Part shown: in pieces, positions 62,652 through 64,000 of the stretch | How the letters are laid out: the number at the start of each line of letters is the position of its first letter | How positions within the stretch are numbered: position 1 is the first letter of the stretch | NCBI RefSeq assembly: GCF_003863365.1 | Contig: NZ_RQXT01000010.1 | Coordinates: 62,001-126,000, forward strand | Source: Mesorhizobium tamadayense | GTDB lineage: Bacteria; Pseudomonadota; Alphaproteobacteria; Rhizobiales; Rhizobiaceae | DNA: 64,000 nucleotides | Reading direction: 5' to 3' | Position numbers and translations under genes: made by a program | Notes under the pieces: generated by a model | Told to the model about the DNA's origin: nothing | Database searches by the model: none | The model's input: only the letters and a program-made list of their open reading frames with translations

Positions 62652-63490
62652 CCCAGCCCTCACGTCCGATCGGACAATCAGGCGGCGACGCGCTCGTCCA
62701 GCTTTTCGGCCGCAGCAAGGTGGTAATCGGCGTCGTTCACCTTGCGCCGCTTCCTGGCGCGCCACGCTACGACGGCGAGGCTATAGAGGCGATCTATCAG
62801 CGAGGACTCGATGATGCGCGAGCCTATTTCGATGGCGGATGCGACGGCGTGATCGTCGAGAATCATGGCGACATTCCCTTTGCCAAACCTGACGATATCG
62901 GACCGGAGACAGCGGCCTACATGGCGGTGATCTCCGACCGTATTCGCCGCGAACTCGGCAAGCCGATCGGCATCAATGTGCTTGCCAACGCCGCGATCCC
63001 GGCGCTTGCGATTGCCAGTGCCGCTGGCGCGGGGTTCGTCCGTATCAATCAATGGGCCAATGCCTATGTCGCCAATGAGGGTTTTGTAGAGGGCGAGTCG
63101 GGCCGCGCAGCACGCTATCGCGCCCGGCTGCGCGCCAACGGCATCCGCATTTTCGCCGATGCTCATGTCAAGCATGGCGCGCACGCCATCGTTGGTGACC
63201 GCCCGGTGGAGGAATTGGTCAAGGATCTGGTCTTCTTCGACGCCGACGCCATCATCGCGACGGGTCAGCGCACCGGGCATGCTGCGGATCTGAGCTACAT
63301 CCGCATGATCAAGGAGGCCGCCGGACTCCCAACTCTGGTCGGCAGCGGCGTGACGCCCGACAACGCCAACGACATCCTTGGCATCGTCGACGGTGTCATC
63401 ATCGCAAGTGCGCTGAAGCATGACGGCGTCTGGTGGAACCAGGTCGACCCCGCTCGGGTGAAGACTTTTGTGGCAGGGCTGCGGCGATGA
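62648..63490 (+). CDS. BtpA/SgcQ-family protein
   Basis: 280 residues with the BtpA opening VVIGVVHLAPLPGAPRYDGE, a TIM-barrel pattern of strands (GCDGVIVENHGD; PIGINVLANAAIPALAIASAAGAGFVRIN; GVTPDNANDILGIVDGVIIAS). E. coli SgcQ lies in a putative sugar operon and cyanobacterial BtpA affects photosystem I; the biochemical activity is not settled to my knowledge. Its presence here with a kinase and PTE-type hydrolase suggests an enzyme acting on a phosphorylated sugar intermediate. Confidence 0.85.
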   Translation: MTQPSRPIGQSGGDALVQLFGRSKVVIGVVHLAPLPGAPRYDGEAIEAIYQRGLDDARAYFDGGCDGVIVENHGDIPFAKPDDIGPETAAYMAVISDRIRRELGKPIGINVLANAAIPALAIASAAGAGFVRINQWANAYVANEGFVEGESGRAARYRARLRANGIRIFADAHVKHGAHAIVGDRPVEELVKDLVFFDADAIIATGQRTGHAADLSYIRMIKEAAGLPTLVGSGVTPDNANDILGIVDGVIIASALKHDGVWWNQVDPARVKTFVAGLRR

Positions 63491-63624
63491 CTGAGCGGAT
63501 ATCAATGCCGGCCGGAGCCGGCCGAGCGCCGGATCTTGAGTCGAGAGCAGTAGTTTCGAAAATTAGTTGGCTGCCGCCAACAGCTCAGCTGCGTGGAATG
63601 TCGCCCTTGCTCTCGGCGATGTGA
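63487..63624 (+). other. 45-codon coupled open frame, possibly truncated gene start
   Basis: ATG 63487 overlaps the BtpA stop by 4 bp (ATGA) and opens a 45-codon frame beginning MTERISMPAGAGRAPDLESR and ending at TGA 63622-63624. The overlap is typical of an operon gene, but the product is short and unrecognised. It may be the residue of a lost downstream gene. The spacer to 63662 contains nothing else visible. Confidence 0.3.
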
Positions 63625-63662
63625 TGAGCAAGTAGCTTCACTTCCGGCATTGCGAGCGGCAC

Positions 63663-64000
63663 TTAATCCCCTTTAGACCCGTCGTTTCCAATGAGGGTTA
63701 CGAAGTGTTTCAATACGTTCTGCGCAGTTTGCTCCGCAGTATGTCCAGCCACTGCCCATTGCGCAAAGTGCCCATCAATGTACATGCGTGCGAGCCCGTA
63801 GACGAGCGCCCTCGCGGCTATCTGGGTCTCTGCGATGTCGTTTGACCGAAGCAAGTGTCGTTGCTGGGCCTCTACCATCGACCCTTCTACCAACGCACGT
63901 ACCGCTTCGTTATCGCGACGCAGCGACTCCGAACTGTCCCAATCAATAAGACTCCGCGTCGAGATGATCTGGAAATGGGTGGGGTTTCGAATTGCCCAGC
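63663..64000 (-). CDS. TetR/AcrR-family regulator, C-terminal part
   Basis: Open on the minus strand from the right edge to TTA/TAA at 63663-63665. The visible 112 residues (RNPTHFQIISTRSLIDWDSSE; AARALVYGLARMYIDGHFAQW; AEQTAQNVLKHFVTLIG) match the C-terminal ligand-binding half of TetR regulators with a WHG-type domain. The DNA-binding domain lies outside the window. Confidence 0.7.
   Translation of the reverse strand, partial: WAIRNPTHFQIISTRSLIDWDSSESLRRDNEAVRALVEGSMVEAQQRHLLRSNDIAETQIAARALVYGLARMYIDGHFAQWAVAGHTAEQTAQNVLKHFVTLIGNDGSKGD

Overview
The window looks like chromosomal DNA of a Rhizobiales alphaproteobacterium, most likely Mesorhizobium or a close relative. The evidence is high GC, an Entner-Doudoroff operon zwf-pgl-edd, rhizobial-type intergenic repeats (864-957, 25173-25332, 51126-51195), a CtrA-type box in front of a Flp pilin gene, and overall gene style. 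I assigned this from sequence character and recall of gene families, not from a database search.

Left part (1-17.6 kb): the 3' end of a PuuA-like glutamine synthetase and a PuuB-like FAD oxidase (putrescine catabolism); an SH3-domain membrane protein; an SDR; the zwf-pgl-edd operon with a strong inverted repeat in front of it and a bidirectional terminator behind it; a secreted VWA protein; a GlxA-type regulator; folD; a Wzz-like polysaccharide chain-length protein; a polysaccharide flippase gene broken by one stop codon and at least three frame changes; proC; and a VapB antitoxin gene without its toxin.

Middle (17.6-36.6 kb): a SAF-domain oxidoreductase, then a surface-adhesion module. A type I secretion system (TolC-like, LapB-like ABC exporter, HlyD/LapC-like adaptor) is followed by a ribbon-helix-helix protein, a LapG-like periplasmic cysteine protease, and a divergent 2285-residue RTX adhesin. 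The adhesin has internal repeats, including a nearly identical 516-bp tandem duplication. The lapG-like leader can form a stem that pairs its own Shine-Dalgarno sequence. Small secreted and membrane proteins, a PBP-activator-like lipoprotein and a PAP2-family enzyme follow.

Tad pilus locus (36.6-48.6 kb): two divergent arms. cpaA-tadD-tadC-tadB-cpaF lie on the minus strand. flp-cpaB-cpaC-lipoprotein-tadG-tadE-tadE-cpaE lie on the plus strand, running into an L,D-transpeptidase and a coiled-coil membrane protein. A full TTAA-N7-TTAA box sits upstream of flp.

Right part (49.7-64 kb): a SNase-like protein, a membrane protein whose GGDEF motif is lost, gabD, a more accessory stretch (XRE regulator with a palindrome at its start, two unknown proteins, gene-poor DNA), then a catabolic operon controlled by an XRE-cupin regulator. 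The operon holds a ribose-type ABC transporter, a phosphotriesterase-family hydrolase, a GATase-like protein, a PfkB kinase and a BtpA/SgcQ protein. Its substrate is not evident, and it is the best candidate here for an undescribed pathway. The window ends inside a TetR-family regulator gene.
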